This document shows positions 34,001 through 42,885 of a stretch of 42,901 bases of DNA, in pieces. The stretch covers positions 1 through 42,901 of the forward strand of contig CAXSDR010000020.1 in NCBI GenBank assembly GCA_964236445.1. The letters are read 5' to 3'. Source of the stretch: CAXSDR01 sp964236445 (GTDB lineage: Bacteria > Actinomycetota > Actinomycetes > Motilibacterales > Motilibacteraceae). Each line of letters begins with the position of its first letter. Position 1 is the first letter of the stretch. Both the position numbers and the translations under genes were made by a program. The notes beneath the pieces are model-generated. The model saw nothing but the letters and a program-made list of their open reading frames with translations, did no database searches and was not told the DNA's origin.

Positions 34001-37000
34001 GAGTCTTCGCTGCAGTCCTGGGGTTGGCCGACGTCGGTGCCGCAGGCAATTTCTTCGCTCTCGGCGGGCACTCGCTGATGGCGACGACTCTGGTGGCACG
34101 AGTCCGCTCCGTGTTCGACGTCGAGATCGCCGTGCGCGCCGTGTTCGACCACCCGACACCTGCCTTGCTGGCAGCCCACCTCGACAGCTCGCCCGAAGCT
34201 CGCCTGCGCCTCGGGCGCCGTCCTCGTCCAGATGCTCCACCGCTGTCAGCGGCCCAGGCGCGCATGTGGTTCCTCAACCAGCTCGACCCGGGAGGCGCTG
34301 CCTACAACGTGGCGCTCGCCGTACGCATGACGGGCGAGCTCGACGTCTCGGCGCTCGCCTCAGCACTGGCCGACGCCAGCGGTCGGCACGAGATCCTCCG
34401 TACGATCTATCCCACGACGAGCACCGGGTCCTACCAGGCCGTCCTCGACGAAGCCGTCGGCGCTCTCGTGCTGCAGGTGACGGTCGTGACGGACATCGCC
34501 GCGCTGCCGGGGCTGCTTACAGCCGAAGCGGCAAAGGGGTTCGAGCTCGCGACGGAGCTGCCCGCCCGGGCAAGGCTGTTCTTCCTCGACGAGAATGAGC
34601 ATGTCCTGCTGTTGGTGATTCATCACGTCGCGGTGGACGGCGCGTCCATGGCTCCGCTCGTGGCAGACCTGGCGAACGCCTACTCCGCCCGGCAGCTCGG
34701 GCGGGTTCCGACGTGGGCGCCGCTTCCTGTGCAGTACGTCGACTACACGCTCTGGCAGCAGGAGATGCTCGGCGAGGTCGACGAGCCGACGAGCCAGCGA
34801 GCGATCCAGTCCGCGTTCTGGCGAGCGGCGCTCGCCGGAGCGCCGGAGGAGCTGGAGCTGCCGGCGGACCGCGCGCGCCCACTGGTTGCGTCGACATCCG
34901 GCGGGTCCGTCCGGTTCGACCTCACCGCCGAGGACCACACACAGCTCAGGGATGTCGCACGCGAGGCCGGCGTGACGCCGTTCATGGTCGTGCAGGCCGC
35001 GCTCGCGGCACTGTTGACCAGACTCGGTGCCGGGACCGACATCCCGCTCGGCTCGCCGGTGGCCGGCCGCACGGACGAGGTTCTCAGCGATGTCGTCGGG
35101 CTGTTCGTGAACACCCTGGTCCTCAGGACGGATACCAGTGGAGACCCCGCCTTCGCCGAGCTGCTGAGGCGCGTGCGCGACACCGACCTCGCCGCATGGG
35201 CACATCAGGACCTGCCGTTCGAGAATGTCGTGGAGGCGTTGAACCCCAGCCGTTCCCTGGTCCGACACCCGCTGTTCCAGGTCATGCTGATCCACCAGAA
35301 CAACGCGAGCATCGCGTTCGAGCTCCCGGGGCTGCACTGCGTCGCGGAGCCGCTGGAGACCGTGGCCGCGAAGTTCGATCTCGCCTTCATCTTGACCGAG
35401 GAACGCCAGGAGGGTCGTCCGGACGGCACGAGCGGCGTTCTCGAGTTCAGTACCGACCTGTTCGACCGGTCGACCGCCGAGCAGCTGGCGACGAGACTCG
35501 TACGTCTCCTGCGCTCAGCACTGGGTGACGTCAGCAAGCGTCTCAGCGCGCTCGACGTGCTGTCTGTTGACGAACGGCGAGAGCTGCTGGAGGTGTGGAG
35601 CACAGATCCCAGGTCGTCGCTTCCCGCGGCAGTCGCACCGACGTCGGTTTACGAGGTGTTCGTGGCGCACGCGTCGCGGCGACCGGAGCACACCGCTCTG
35701 CTCTGGCCTTCGCCGACCTCTGACCCCGGCGGCGGGGAGCAGAGCTACGCGGAGCTGTTGCGCGACGCCAACCAGCTGGCTCGCGAGTTCATGGCACAGG
35801 GAGTGCGCCCGGGTGACGTCGTGGCGTTGGTCCTGCCTCGTTCGGCCGGCCTGGTCACCGCGGCCCTGGGCGTCCTCGCGGCCGGGGCCGCCTACCTCCC
35901 CGTCGATCCCCGCTATCCCGCAGACCGGATCGCCTTCATGCTGCAGGACGGCCAGACGGCCGTGGTGGTGACCACGGGCGATGTGCTCGACCGAGGCGGC
36001 CTCGCCGGGACCGGCGGTCCGATCCTGGTGCTCGACGACCTCGACGTCGCGCGACGCGTCTCCTCGCACGACGACTCCGTGGTCGCCCCGCAGGAGCGGG
36101 CGAGACCGGTCTGCGGAGCTGACCCCGCCTATCTCATCTACACCTCCGGCTCCACCGGGCGCCCCAAGGGCGTGCTGGTGTCCCACGCCAGCGTCGTCGC
36201 GCTCGCGGACGACCACGCGCAACGTTTCGGTCTCGGACCCGACACCCGTGCCCTGCAGTACGCGTCCTTCAGCTTCGATGCAGCCGTCTGGGAGATGTGC
36301 GTCTCGCTGCTGGTGGGCGGAACGCTCGTCCTCGTCCCTGATCACGCTCGCGCAGGCGAGGCGCTGGCGACGTTCCTGTGGCGGTTCGGCGTGAATCTTG
36401 CCGTCCTTCCACCGGTCGTGCTCGCCGCACTGCCCGAGACCTGTGAGCTTCCGCCGGACATGGTGCTCGTCGTCGCAGGCGAAGCGTGTCCCGCCGAGGT
36501 CGTGTCCCGGTGGTCCACCAAGCACCGCATGATCAACGCCTATGGGCCCACGGAGGCAACGGTCTGCGTCTCGGTGAGCGATCCGCTCAGCGGCGTCGGT
36601 GCTCCGCCGATCGGGCGGCCGGTTGCCGGTCACCGCGTCCACGTTCTCGACGACTGGCTGGAGCCGGTGCCCCCGGGAGTCATCGGCTCGCTGTACGTCG
36701 GTGGCGAGGGACTTGCTCTTGGCTACCTGGGACGTGCGGCCTTGACGGCGGCACGGTTCGTGGCTGATCCGTTCAGGACCGGTGGACGGCTCTACCGCTC
36801 AGGAGACCTGGTCAGGTGGCGCTCGGACGGCCAGCTCGACTTCGTGGGCCGCGATGACCAGCAGGTGAAGCTGCGTGGCCACCGCATCGAGCTCAGCGAG
36901 ATCGAGACCGTGCTGCTGGAAGACCCGGCTGTCCACCAGGCGGTCGTCGTGGTGCGAGAGGACCGGCCCCGGGACAAGGTGCTTGTCGGCTATGTGGTTG

Positions 37001-38337
37001 CGGCGGGCAACGACGACGTGGACGGTGCCCGGCTGCACGCCTTGCTGACGAGCCGCCTGCCCGGCTTCATGCTGCCGGCGGCTGTTCTCACCGTGTCGGA
37101 GATTCCCTTGACCGTGCACGGAAAGCTCGACCGCGACGCTCTGCCTTCACCGTCCGACGACCAACGGACGGTCGACGCCGGAAGGCCGCCCGAGACCGCG
37201 TTGGAACGCCTGCTGGCCGAGGAGTTCGCGATCGTGCTGGGCCGAGAGGTCACGGGAGTCGATGCTGACTTCTTCGACCTCGGGGGCAACAGCATCCGCA
37301 CCGTCGAACTGGCCGGACGACTGCACAAGGCCGGCCTGCTTCTCGAGATCGCGGATGTCTTCACGCACCGTACGGTCGCCGCCCTGGCGGGTGCGGGCAT
37401 CGCCAACCGACGGGAGCCGGGCTGGCAGGACGACCCGGGCCGCCACTGCGCGGTGCCGGAGGACTCGCGACTGTCGCGCGAGCTCGCGAGCTCGCAGGTC
37501 GTGACCGACCCTTTCGCGGAAGTCCTCGCGATCCGTCAGACGGGTGTCGAGGCGCCGCTGTTCTGCATCCACGGAGGCGCAGGACTCAGCCTTCCCTATC
37601 TCGGTCTTGCCACATCTATCCATGTGGACCGCCCGATCCTCGCTTTCCAGGCGCCCGCACTGCAGCCGGGGTCGTCCTTCCCGTCCTCTGTGGAGGCTCT
37701 TGCCGCGCACTACGTGGGGCGTGTCATGCAGCTGCAGTCGCACGGCCCCTACCACCTGCTCGGCTGGTCCTTCGGTGGGCTCGTCGCGCAGGAGATGGCC
37801 GTCCAGCTCACGGAGCGAGGGGAGACGGTCGAGGTGCTGCTCAACCTCGACGCCTATCCCTACGACCCCTTGAGCGATGCCGCCACCATGGACGCGAGCA
37901 CGCTCCTCGCCCGCTTCCTGGAGTACCTCGGCTACTCCGCGGCCGCGCAGTCGCTGGCTCGGTCGGGGGACCTGGACGTCGTCGGAGTGCTGCGCCAGCT
38001 CGCACGAGAGGGCAGTCCGCTCGCGTCGCTCGGCGGCGAGCGGGTGCAGCGGCTCGTCGACGTCATGCGCGGCCATGTCGAGCTCGTCAGCAGGTTCGTG
38101 CCTCGACCATTCGAGGGCAACATGGATCTTTTCGTGGCAACACAGGGACTTGACCGCCAGCAGGTGGCCGACCGCACCAGCCGATGGCGCGGGTTGGTGC
38201 GGAGCTGCGTCGCGTACGAGGTCGACGTGCAGCACGAGTACCTCATGCATCCCGAGCCACAACGCCACATCGCCCGCATCGTCGACGACCGTCTGCGAAC
38301 ACTGAACTGTGCACCCCTCGGAAGTGAGCTGCTGTGA
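31060..38337 (+). CDS. Nonribosomal peptide synthetase 2: C-A-T-C-A-T-TE
   Basis: A 2425-residue synthetase with a strong AAAGGAG site six bases before its ATG. C3 (about 10-430, HHIVVDG at 142) resembles C2 of NRPS1. A2 (about 450-960; YTSGSTGRPKG at 617; K952) has pocket residues D-I-T-Q-A-G-F-I-W-K, close to the glycine pattern as I remember it. T3 has S1005. C4 (about 1060-1500, HHVAVDG at 1188) starts like an LCL domain (PLSAAQARMWFL). A3 (about 1530-2030; K2022) has D-A-W-V-V-A-A-V-C-K, near phenylalanine-type pockets. T4 has S2078. A terminal thioesterase (about 2165-2420) has GWSFGG (S2237), D2264 and H2392 and will release the peptide by hydrolysis or cyclisation. Specificities are by-eye inferences. 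Confidence 0.93.
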   Translation: MRPSTRADYLPLSPLQQGLLIGHAAGESDVYVLQLVADLVGVPELDRLRVATTRLLARHRHLGASFRTRTSGEPLQVIPGDPEPAWTEVDLCHLQPDDAASEANRLTVADRTLGFDLRRGPLMRGTVIALPGRTSRLLLAVHHIVVDGWSIPILLRDLFHCYNNGDLPAQPEPSSYETYKDYLRWLNSRDEDAAREAWRHALAGVQSPTAVAPAGSADSRTAPAIVAAELSAQVTSQLARWARQHELTLNTVLQGAWGLVLGQLTGRADVVFGSVDSGRGADVPGIESMPGMCANTVPVRVRLDPHSTIPDAFTALQSQQLDLSSHRHLGLGEVQRLASVGALFDSLLLFQNYSMDDADGLELGGAAIVGATVEAATEYPLTLVAVPGEVLQLQAQYRPEVLETALVEPLLARLAHLLERLPQLSQATIGTIQLTHPDEDRTVSGFAAGTTADLAGALPCHLLGAALASDPMGVALQTTQGQVLARDLQARASRLARHLLEQGVGPERVVAIALPRTADLVVAVLAVLQTGAAYLPLDPAQPAERLDFMIRDAAPTVLLTTSDVAAPLFAGEPAGLCTVTLDAHDVALALGNLSDTPVRDSERCGVLSEHHPAYVIYTSGSTGRPKGVVVTHGALANLLTDYVAVLGLTAADRALAVTTFGFDIAMTELLAPLLAGGTVVLADDATTHDPLLLSSALDELAITVMQATPAHWRALVDAAPARLRGLRAATGGEALPSSLAEALLDAGACVMNFYGPTETTIWSSVAMVDGSRVGTPAIGRPLAGNVLNVLDAALRRLPTGVAGELYIGGAGVARGYLNRSGLTAERFIADPYGAPGARMYRTGDLCRWGRDGQLEYLGRTDHQIKLNGYRIELAEIESVLTEHPAVTLAAVKPGFGAQDRSTATHLSAFVAAPDGGVGVGDLTEHLRSRLPAYMVPSVITILGALPLNASGKIDRRALPDEAAPDSAAGDAADPATQIMCGVFAAVLGLADVGAAGNFFALGGHSLMATTLVARVRSVFDVEIAVRAVFDHPTPALLAAHLDSSPEARLRLGRRPRPDAPPLSAAQARMWFLNQLDPGGAAYNVALAVRMTGELDVSALASALADASGRHEILRTIYPTTSTGSYQAVLDEAVGALVLQVTVVTDIAALPGLLTAEAAKGFELATELPARARLFFLDENEHVLLLVIHHVAVDGASMAPLVADLANAYSARQLGRVPTWAPLPVQYVDYTLWQQEMLGEVDEPTSQRAIQSAFWRAALAGAPEELELPADRARPLVASTSGGSVRFDLTAEDHTQLRDVAREAGVTPFMVVQAALAALLTRLGAGTDIPLGSPVAGRTDEVLSDVVGLFVNTLVLRTDTSGDPAFAELLRRVRDTDLAAWAHQDLPFENVVEALNPSRSLVRHPLFQVMLIHQNNASIAFELPGLHCVAEPLETVAAKFDLAFILTEERQEGRPDGTSGVLEFSTDLFDRSTAEQLATRLVRLLRSALGDVSKRLSALDVLSVDERRELLEVWSTDPRSSLPAAVAPTSVYEVFVAHASRRPEHTALLWPSPTSDPGGGEQSYAELLRDANQLAREFMAQGVRPGDVVALVLPRSAGLVTAALGVLAAGAAYLPVDPRYPADRIAFMLQDGQTAVVVTTGDVLDRGGLAGTGGPILVLDDLDVARRVSSHDDSVVAPQERARPVCGADPAYLIYTSGSTGRPKGVLVSHASVVALADDHAQRFGLGPDTRALQYASFSFDAAVWEMCVSLLVGGTLVLVPDHARAGEALATFLWRFGVNLAVLPPVVLAALPETCELPPDMVLVVAGEACPAEVVSRWSTKHRMINAYGPTEATVCVSVSDPLSGVGAPPIGRPVAGHRVHVLDDWLEPVPPGVIGSLYVGGEGLALGYLGRAALTAARFVADPFRTGGRLYRSGDLVRWRSDGQLDFVGRDDQQVKLRGHRIELSEIETVLLEDPAVHQAVVVVREDRPRDKVLVGYVVAAGNDDVDGARLHALLTSRLPGFMLPAAVLTVSEIPLTVHGKLDRDALPSPSDDQRTVDAGRPPETALERLLAEEFAIVLGREVTGVDADFFDLGGNSIRTVELAGRLHKAGLLLEIADVFTHRTVAALAGAGIANRREPGWQDDPGRHCAVPEDSRLSRELASSQVVTDPFAEVLAIRQTGVEAPLFCIHGGAGLSLPYLGLATSIHVDRPILAFQAPALQPGSSFPSSVEALAAHYVGRVMQLQSHGPYHLLGWSFGGLVAQEMAVQLTERGETVEVLLNLDAYPYDPLSDAATMDASTLLARFLEYLGYSAAAQSLARSGDLDVVGVLRQLAREGSPLASLGGERVQRLVDVMRGHVELVSRFVPRPFEGNMDLFVATQGLDRQQVADRTSRWRGLVRSCVAYEVDVQHEYLMHPEPQRHIARIVDDRLRTLNCAPLGSELL

Positions 38338-39173
38338 CAGACATGGCCATCGGCAGAACCCCTGCCCCACCCGTCGCGCCTGCTGGTGTCGGAACCTTCG
38401 TCGTGGAGACGATGGCACTGACCGGACGTCGGCTGAAGCACGTCCGGCGGGCGCCCGGGCGGCTGGTGGGCATCGTGATGAACCCGCTGGTGATGATGCT
38501 TGCGGTGGGCTACCTCTTCAAGAACTCCATCGTCGTGCCCGGCGGCGGAAACTACGCTGAGTACCTCATGGCCGGCGTGGCGCTGCAGGTGGGACTGGCC
38601 AGCCTCGGCCCGACCGCCATCAGCGTCAACCTCGACCTGCGCGGTGGTCTGATGGAGAGGTTCCGCTCGCTTCCCATCTCGCGCGCGTCGGTGCTCGTCG
38701 CGCACAGCCTCTGCGACCTGCTGATCGGCACTGTCGCGCTCGCCGTCGTGTCTCTCGTCGGTCTCCTGATCGGATGGCGTCCACACACCGATCCCTGGCG
38801 CGTGGCAGCCGGTTTCCTGCTCCTTGTAACTTTTGTCTACGTCATGGTGTGGATCGGAATCGCACTGGGCATGGTGGTGGGACAGCCGGAGTCGATCGAC
38901 TCGCTGGGAGCACTCGTGCTGGTGCTGTTCTCCTTCCTCTCCAGTGCAATTCTCTCGACGCGAGCTCTGCCCGCATGGATCCGCCCGGTTGCCGAGTGGA
39001 ATCCGGTGAGTGCCGTCGCGGGGTCGTGCCGGCGCCTCTGGGGCAATCCCGTCGCATCCTCTCCGAGCTTTGCGTCCGAGCGCCCGGGTGTCGTCATCGT
39101 GTTGTCATTCCTGTTGCTCACGGCCGGTTCTGTCTGGCTGAGCCTCAGGCGATATCGTCGCGCCTCTGCTTGA
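38334..39173 (+). CDS. ABC-2 type transporter permease (DrrB-like)
   Basis: A 279-residue integral membrane protein with about six hydrophobic segments. It has the family-typical helix LMAGVALQVGLASLGPTAIS followed by DLRGGLMERFRSLPISRASV, the cytoplasmic coupling region of daunorubicin-resistance-type permeases. The GTG start overlaps the thioesterase stop by four bases, so it is translated with NRPS2. It needs an ATPase, and the DrrA-like protein encoded at 41896 is the natural partner even though two genes lie between. It probably exports the peptide or protects the producer. Confidence 0.87.
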   Translation: MTDMAIGRTPAPPVAPAGVGTFVVETMALTGRRLKHVRRAPGRLVGIVMNPLVMMLAVGYLFKNSIVVPGGGNYAEYLMAGVALQVGLASLGPTAISVNLDLRGGLMERFRSLPISRASVLVAHSLCDLLIGTVALAVVSLVGLLIGWRPHTDPWRVAAGFLLLVTFVYVMVWIGIALGMVVGQPESIDSLGALVLVLFSFLSSAILSTRALPAWIRPVAEWNPVSAVAGSCRRLWGNPVASSPSFASERPGVVIVLSFLLLTAGSVWLSLRRYRRASA

Positions 39174-39222
39174 AGCCGTCCAGAAGGGGGCCAACGGTAG
39201 TGCCTACACCACTGCGCGACAC

Positions 39223-39366
39223 TTGTGATGTCGACACAATCAAGAGGTCGCGGTGTATCAGCACACTCGTGGACAGCCGCGAGATCGCTGCTGCCAGTGT
39301 TGCTCCCGACAGCACCCGACGTGCCCGGCTAGTGCTGTGATTCAAGCGATGAGGCCGATTTCGGCC
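39223..39366. promoter_or_regulatory. Inverted repeats upstream of the MMPL gene
   Basis: The 210-bp gap after the permease gene contains TTGTG-N7-CACAA (39223-39239) enclosing the palindrome TGTCGACA. It also has GGCCGATTTCGGCC (39353-39366), a tight inverted repeat 17 bp before the MMPL start. Either may be an operator; the second may also be a short hairpin. The GTCAG repeats of the two SARP-type operators are absent here. Confidence 0.35.
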
Positions 39367-39383
39367 GGAGCGGACGTGACTTC

Positions 39384-41687
39384 ATGACTTCGACGATGCG
39401 AGCCCTGAAGAGCAAGCCCGACGCGGCACCCACCGGAGCCGGCGAGCGGCTGAGCCGGCCGAAGAAGTCCCGGGTCACGCGGCTGGCGGGCTGGAGCGCA
39501 ACGCACCCGTGGTTGGCCATCCTGATGTGGGTGGTCTTCGTCGCCGCCACGTTCGTCGGTGGTAGCGCCACCGGCACGCGGGCCGCCACCGATGCGGACC
39601 TCGAGGTAGGTCAGGCGGGAACGGCCGCGCGCATCGCGCAGCAGGGTGCCCTGCAGTCGCCGGCCATCGAGAACATTCTCGTTACTTCGCGTGCCGGTGC
39701 ACTGCAGTCGGCGGCTGCGACGACCGCCGTCACGCAGCTGAAGCAGAGCCTTCAGTCGCTCGACGGTGTGTCGACGATCGTGGGTCCGTTGCCGTCGGCG
39801 GATCGCCAGGCGCTGCTGTTGCGAGTCTCGCTGCGAGGTGACCCTGACACAGCCACCGATCGCGTACGCCCGCTGCAGGATGCGACGGCTGCAGCTCAGA
39901 ATCGCTTCCCCGGTCTGGTGATCGAGGAGGTCGGTGACGGCTCGATCCGGCACCAGTTCAACCAGTGGCTCGGACAGGACGTGCGCAAGGCGACGAGTCT
40001 CAGCGTGCCGGTGACACTGCTGATCCTCTTGTTCGCCTTCGGTGCCATCATCACCGCAGGCGTCCCCGTCCTGATCGCGTTGTCAGCCGTCTGTTCCGCG
40101 CTGGGCATCTGGGCTCTGGCGTCGCACCTCGTTCCCGACCCCGGCATGGTCGTGCACCTTCTGGTGCTGATGGGCATGGCCGTGGGGGTGGACTACTCGC
40201 TGTTCTACCTGCGCCGCTTCCGCGAGGAGCGGGCAGCCGGACGCGGTCCGGTCGACGCCGTCGAGGTTGCCGCAGCGACGTCCGGTCACTCGATCATGGT
40301 GTCCGGGGTCGCCGTCATGCTCTCGATGAGTGCGCTCTACCTCGCGAACGACGTCATGTTCAAGGCCATGGCGACTGGCGCAATCCTTGTCGTGGGCGTA
40401 GCGCTCATCTCGTCCGTCACGATTCTTCCCGCCCTTCTCGTGAAGATCGGAAAGGGTGTCGACAGGCCGCGGATGCCGCTCGTTTGGCGCCTGAGCAACC
40501 GAAGCTCCGGGCCCCGCTTCGTTCCCGCTTTGCTGCGCCCGGTGCTGCGCCACCCGTTGCTGTCGTCCGCTGCGTCGGTGCTCATCCTCGTCGCCCTGTC
40601 GCTTCCTATGCTGGGTGTCACTCTGAAGGCAACACAGATCGCGGACTTCCCGCGTTCCCTGAGCACGATGCGCACCTATGACCGGCTCGTCGCCGCCTTC
40701 CCGGACACGGCCAATGCCGACCGCGTCGCGGTGGAGGTGCCCGCGGGCAAGGCTGGCGAGCTTCGGACCCAGCTGGCCGCACTGCGTGACGCGGCCGCTT
40801 CTGACCCGCTCTTCGGCGAGGCTGAAGATCCTGAGTTCTCCGCTGACGGCACCAGGGCTGTGCTGGAGATCGCGGTGCCCTACAAGCTCAGCAGCCCTCA
40901 GGCGCACAGCTCCGTGACGCGGCTGCGCGACAAGCTGGTCCCGGCAACAGTCGGTTCCATCGTCGGAGCGAACGCCGCGGTCGGAGGCGACACGGCATCG
41001 GACATGGACTACACGCGCAATCTCGCCCGCAGTCTCCCTCTCGTAGTCGGAGTGGTGCTGCTGCTGACGTTCCTCGTCATGTTCTGGGCCTTCCGGTCGG
41101 TCGCCGTCTCGACTCTGACCGTTCTGCTCAACCTGCTGTCGTCTGCGGCTGCGTTCGGGATCCTGTGCCTGGTGTTCCAGAACACGTGGGCGGAGGGCAT
41201 CCTCGGGTTCACCTCGACGGGCCACGTCGTGTCCTGGGTTCCGATGCTGTTGTTCGTCGTGCTATCCGGGCTCTCGCTGGACTACCACGTGTTCGTCGTG
41301 AGCCGGATCAAGGAGAATGCGCTCTCTGGCATGACGACGAGCAATGCCGTGAGCCGCGGGATCACCCAGACCGCAGGGGTCGTGAGCAGTGCAGCCCTCG
41401 TCATGATCGCGGTATTCTCCATCTTCGGCACCTTGAGCTTCATCGAGCTCAAGCAGATCGGCGTGGGACTTGCAGCGGCGATCCTGCTCGACGCGACGCT
41501 GATCCGCATCGTCGCCCTACCCTCGATGATGACTGTGGTGTCAGCCCACTTGTGGTGGCCGGGCGCGCACAACCCGACCCGCTATGACGGCGATTACGAG
41601 TCAGCCGTGCGTCAGCCCGACGTCAGTGGGCGCTTCGAGAATGAGCACGACGGTGTGGTGTCACAGCAGACGGAAGGCACACGATGA
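39384..41687 (+). CDS. MMPL/RND-family exporter
   Basis: This 767-residue transporter has the full two-repeat MMPL layout. There is a first helix near residue 45 and an extracytoplasmic loop (about 65-200), then a helix bundle with VDYSLFYLRRFREE. A second extracytoplasmic loop follows (about 410-540), and a second bundle has LDYHVFVVSRIKEN. Each bundle carries the Asp-Tyr pair thought to relay protons. MMPL proteins in peptide and lipopeptide clusters export the product or its precursor. Its stop overlaps the MbtH start by four bases, which ties it to the NRPS cluster. It is a paralogue of the partial gene at the window start, not a copy. Confidence 0.88.
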   Translation: MTSTMRALKSKPDAAPTGAGERLSRPKKSRVTRLAGWSATHPWLAILMWVVFVAATFVGGSATGTRAATDADLEVGQAGTAARIAQQGALQSPAIENILVTSRAGALQSAAATTAVTQLKQSLQSLDGVSTIVGPLPSADRQALLLRVSLRGDPDTATDRVRPLQDATAAAQNRFPGLVIEEVGDGSIRHQFNQWLGQDVRKATSLSVPVTLLILLFAFGAIITAGVPVLIALSAVCSALGIWALASHLVPDPGMVVHLLVLMGMAVGVDYSLFYLRRFREERAAGRGPVDAVEVAAATSGHSIMVSGVAVMLSMSALYLANDVMFKAMATGAILVVGVALISSVTILPALLVKIGKGVDRPRMPLVWRLSNRSSGPRFVPALLRPVLRHPLLSSAASVLILVALSLPMLGVTLKATQIADFPRSLSTMRTYDRLVAAFPDTANADRVAVEVPAGKAGELRTQLAALRDAAASDPLFGEAEDPEFSADGTRAVLEIAVPYKLSSPQAHSSVTRLRDKLVPATVGSIVGANAAVGGDTASDMDYTRNLARSLPLVVGVVLLLTFLVMFWAFRSVAVSTLTVLLNLLSSAAAFGILCLVFQNTWAEGILGFTSTGHVVSWVPMLLFVVLSGLSLDYHVFVVSRIKENALSGMTTSNAVSRGITQTAGVVSSAALVMIAVFSIFGTLSFIELKQIGVGLAAAILLDATLIRIVALPSMMTVVSAHLWWPGAHNPTRYDGDYESAVRQPDVSGRFENEHDGVVSQQTEGTR

Positions 41688-41899
41688 CCAACCCCTTCGA
41701 CGATCCTGAAGGTGTGTTCCACGTCCTCGTCAACACCGACGGCCAGCACAGCCTCTGGCCGGCTTTCGCTCACGTTCCCGAGGGTTGGCTCTGCGTGCTG
41801 GAGAACGTCGGGCGTGAGGCGGCCTTGAGCTATGTCGAGCTGCACTGGACCAGCCTGCAGCCGCGCAGCCTCGTCGACCAGATCGCGACGTCTCAGTGA
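41684..41899 (+). CDS. MbtH-like NRPS adenylation-domain chaperone
   Basis: A 71-residue protein with the MbtH signature: NTDGQHSLWPAFAHVPEGW, then YVELHWTSLQPRSL, with the invariant tryptophans in SLWP, GW and HWT. MbtH proteins bind adenylation domains and are often needed for their folding or activity. One or more of A1-A3 in this cluster likely depends on it. The start overlaps the MMPL stop (ATGA), and the ABC ATPase start overlaps its own stop (GTGA), so it is expressed inside a transport operon and not beside the NRPS genes. Confidence 0.93.
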   Translation: MTNPFDDPEGVFHVLVNTDGQHSLWPAFAHVPEGWLCVLENVGREAALSYVELHWTSLQPRSLVDQIATSQ

Positions 41900-42885
41900 C
41901 GAGCCCGGCCCTCGCGGTGGAGGCGACCGGCATCGTGAAGCGCTACCGGGACAAGGTGGCGCTGCAAGGCGTTGACCTGGCTGTCACCCAGGGATGCGTC
42001 TTCGGCCTGCTGGGTCCCAACGGCGCGGGCAAGACGACGCTTGTGCGCGTCCTGGCCACGCTGCTCGAGCCGGACGAGGGCCATGCCGTCGTCGCGGGCT
42101 TCGACGTGCAGCGCCAAGCCCGCGAGGTCCGCAGCCGGATCGGCTATGTCGGTCAGTACGCCGCTGTCGACGACCAGCTGACGGGTCGCGAGAACCTCGA
42201 GCTGGTCGGTCGGCTGCTGCACATGGGCAAGGAGGCGGCACGCAGCCGCGCCGATGCTCTCCTCGCTCAGTTCGAGCTTCTCGATGCGGGCGGGCGGCGA
42301 GCGGGCGTCTACTCCGGCGGCATGCGCAGGCGCCTCGACCTGGCCAGCTGCCTTGTCGGTGCACCGTCCGTGCTGTTCCTCGACGAGCCGACGACGGGTC
42401 TCGACCCGCCGAGCCGGATGGCGCTGTGGCAGGCGGTCCGGTCCCTGGTCCACGCGGGGGTCACCGTGCTGCTGACCACGCAGTACCTCGAGGAGGCCGA
42501 CGCTCTGGCGGATCGTGTGGCTGTCACCTCTGACGGGCGGATCGTCGCCGAGGGGACGCCGGAGGAGCTCAAGCGCAAGGTGGGGCAGGAGAGGCTGGTC
42601 GTCGCGGTTGCCGACAGGTCGCAGTGGCAGCTGGCGTCGGCCGTCATGTCCCGTGTCGCCACGGGGGACATCGAGATCGACGAGCGCAAGAGCACCATCA
42701 CGCTTGCGCTGCGCGAACCGCTCGCGGATACCGGGCGGGCCGCCCAGGAGCTCGCCGCCGCCGGGGTCCGGGTGGACTCGTTCGCCCTTCGCCGCCCGAC
42801 CCTCGACGACGTGTTCATGCACCTGACCGGGCAGCTCGCCGGTCCGCCGCAGGATGATGCGGTGCTGGCTGCCGCAGGCGCGTGA
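41896..42885 (+). CDS. ABC transporter ATP-binding protein (DrrA-like)
   Basis: This 329-residue ATPase has Walker A GPNGAGKTT (40-48), the signature YSGGMRRRLDLA, Walker B SVLFLDEPTTGLD and a switch histidine replaced by Q in LLTTQYLEEAD, as is normal for the DrrA branch. The C-terminal extension with PTLDDVFMHLTG is typical of drug-resistance exporters of the DrrA type. It likely powers the ABC-2 permease encoded at 38334. At its stop codon a GTG overlaps the TGA (42882) and stays open to the window edge, so another co-translated gene may follow, but only six codons are visible. Confidence 0.92.
   Translation: MTSPALAVEATGIVKRYRDKVALQGVDLAVTQGCVFGLLGPNGAGKTTLVRVLATLLEPDEGHAVVAGFDVQRQAREVRSRIGYVGQYAAVDDQLTGRENLELVGRLLHMGKEAARSRADALLAQFELLDAGGRRAGVYSGGMRRRLDLASCLVGAPSVLFLDEPTTGLDPPSRMALWQAVRSLVHAGVTVLLTTQYLEEADALADRVAVTSDGRIVAEGTPEELKRKVGQERLVVAVADRSQWQLASAVMSRVATGDIEIDERKSTITLALREPLADTGRAAQELAAAGVRVDSFALRRPTLDDVFMHLTGQLAGPPQDDAVLAAAGA

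Noticed and set aside
22587..39173. Classical siderophore cluster, suggested by sbnA/sbnB and the decarboxylase
   Set aside because: No NIS synthetase, no hydroxamate or catechol genes, no iron-uptake genes and no iron-regulator box were seen. SbnA/SbnB also feed non-siderophore peptides. It remains possible but is not supported.
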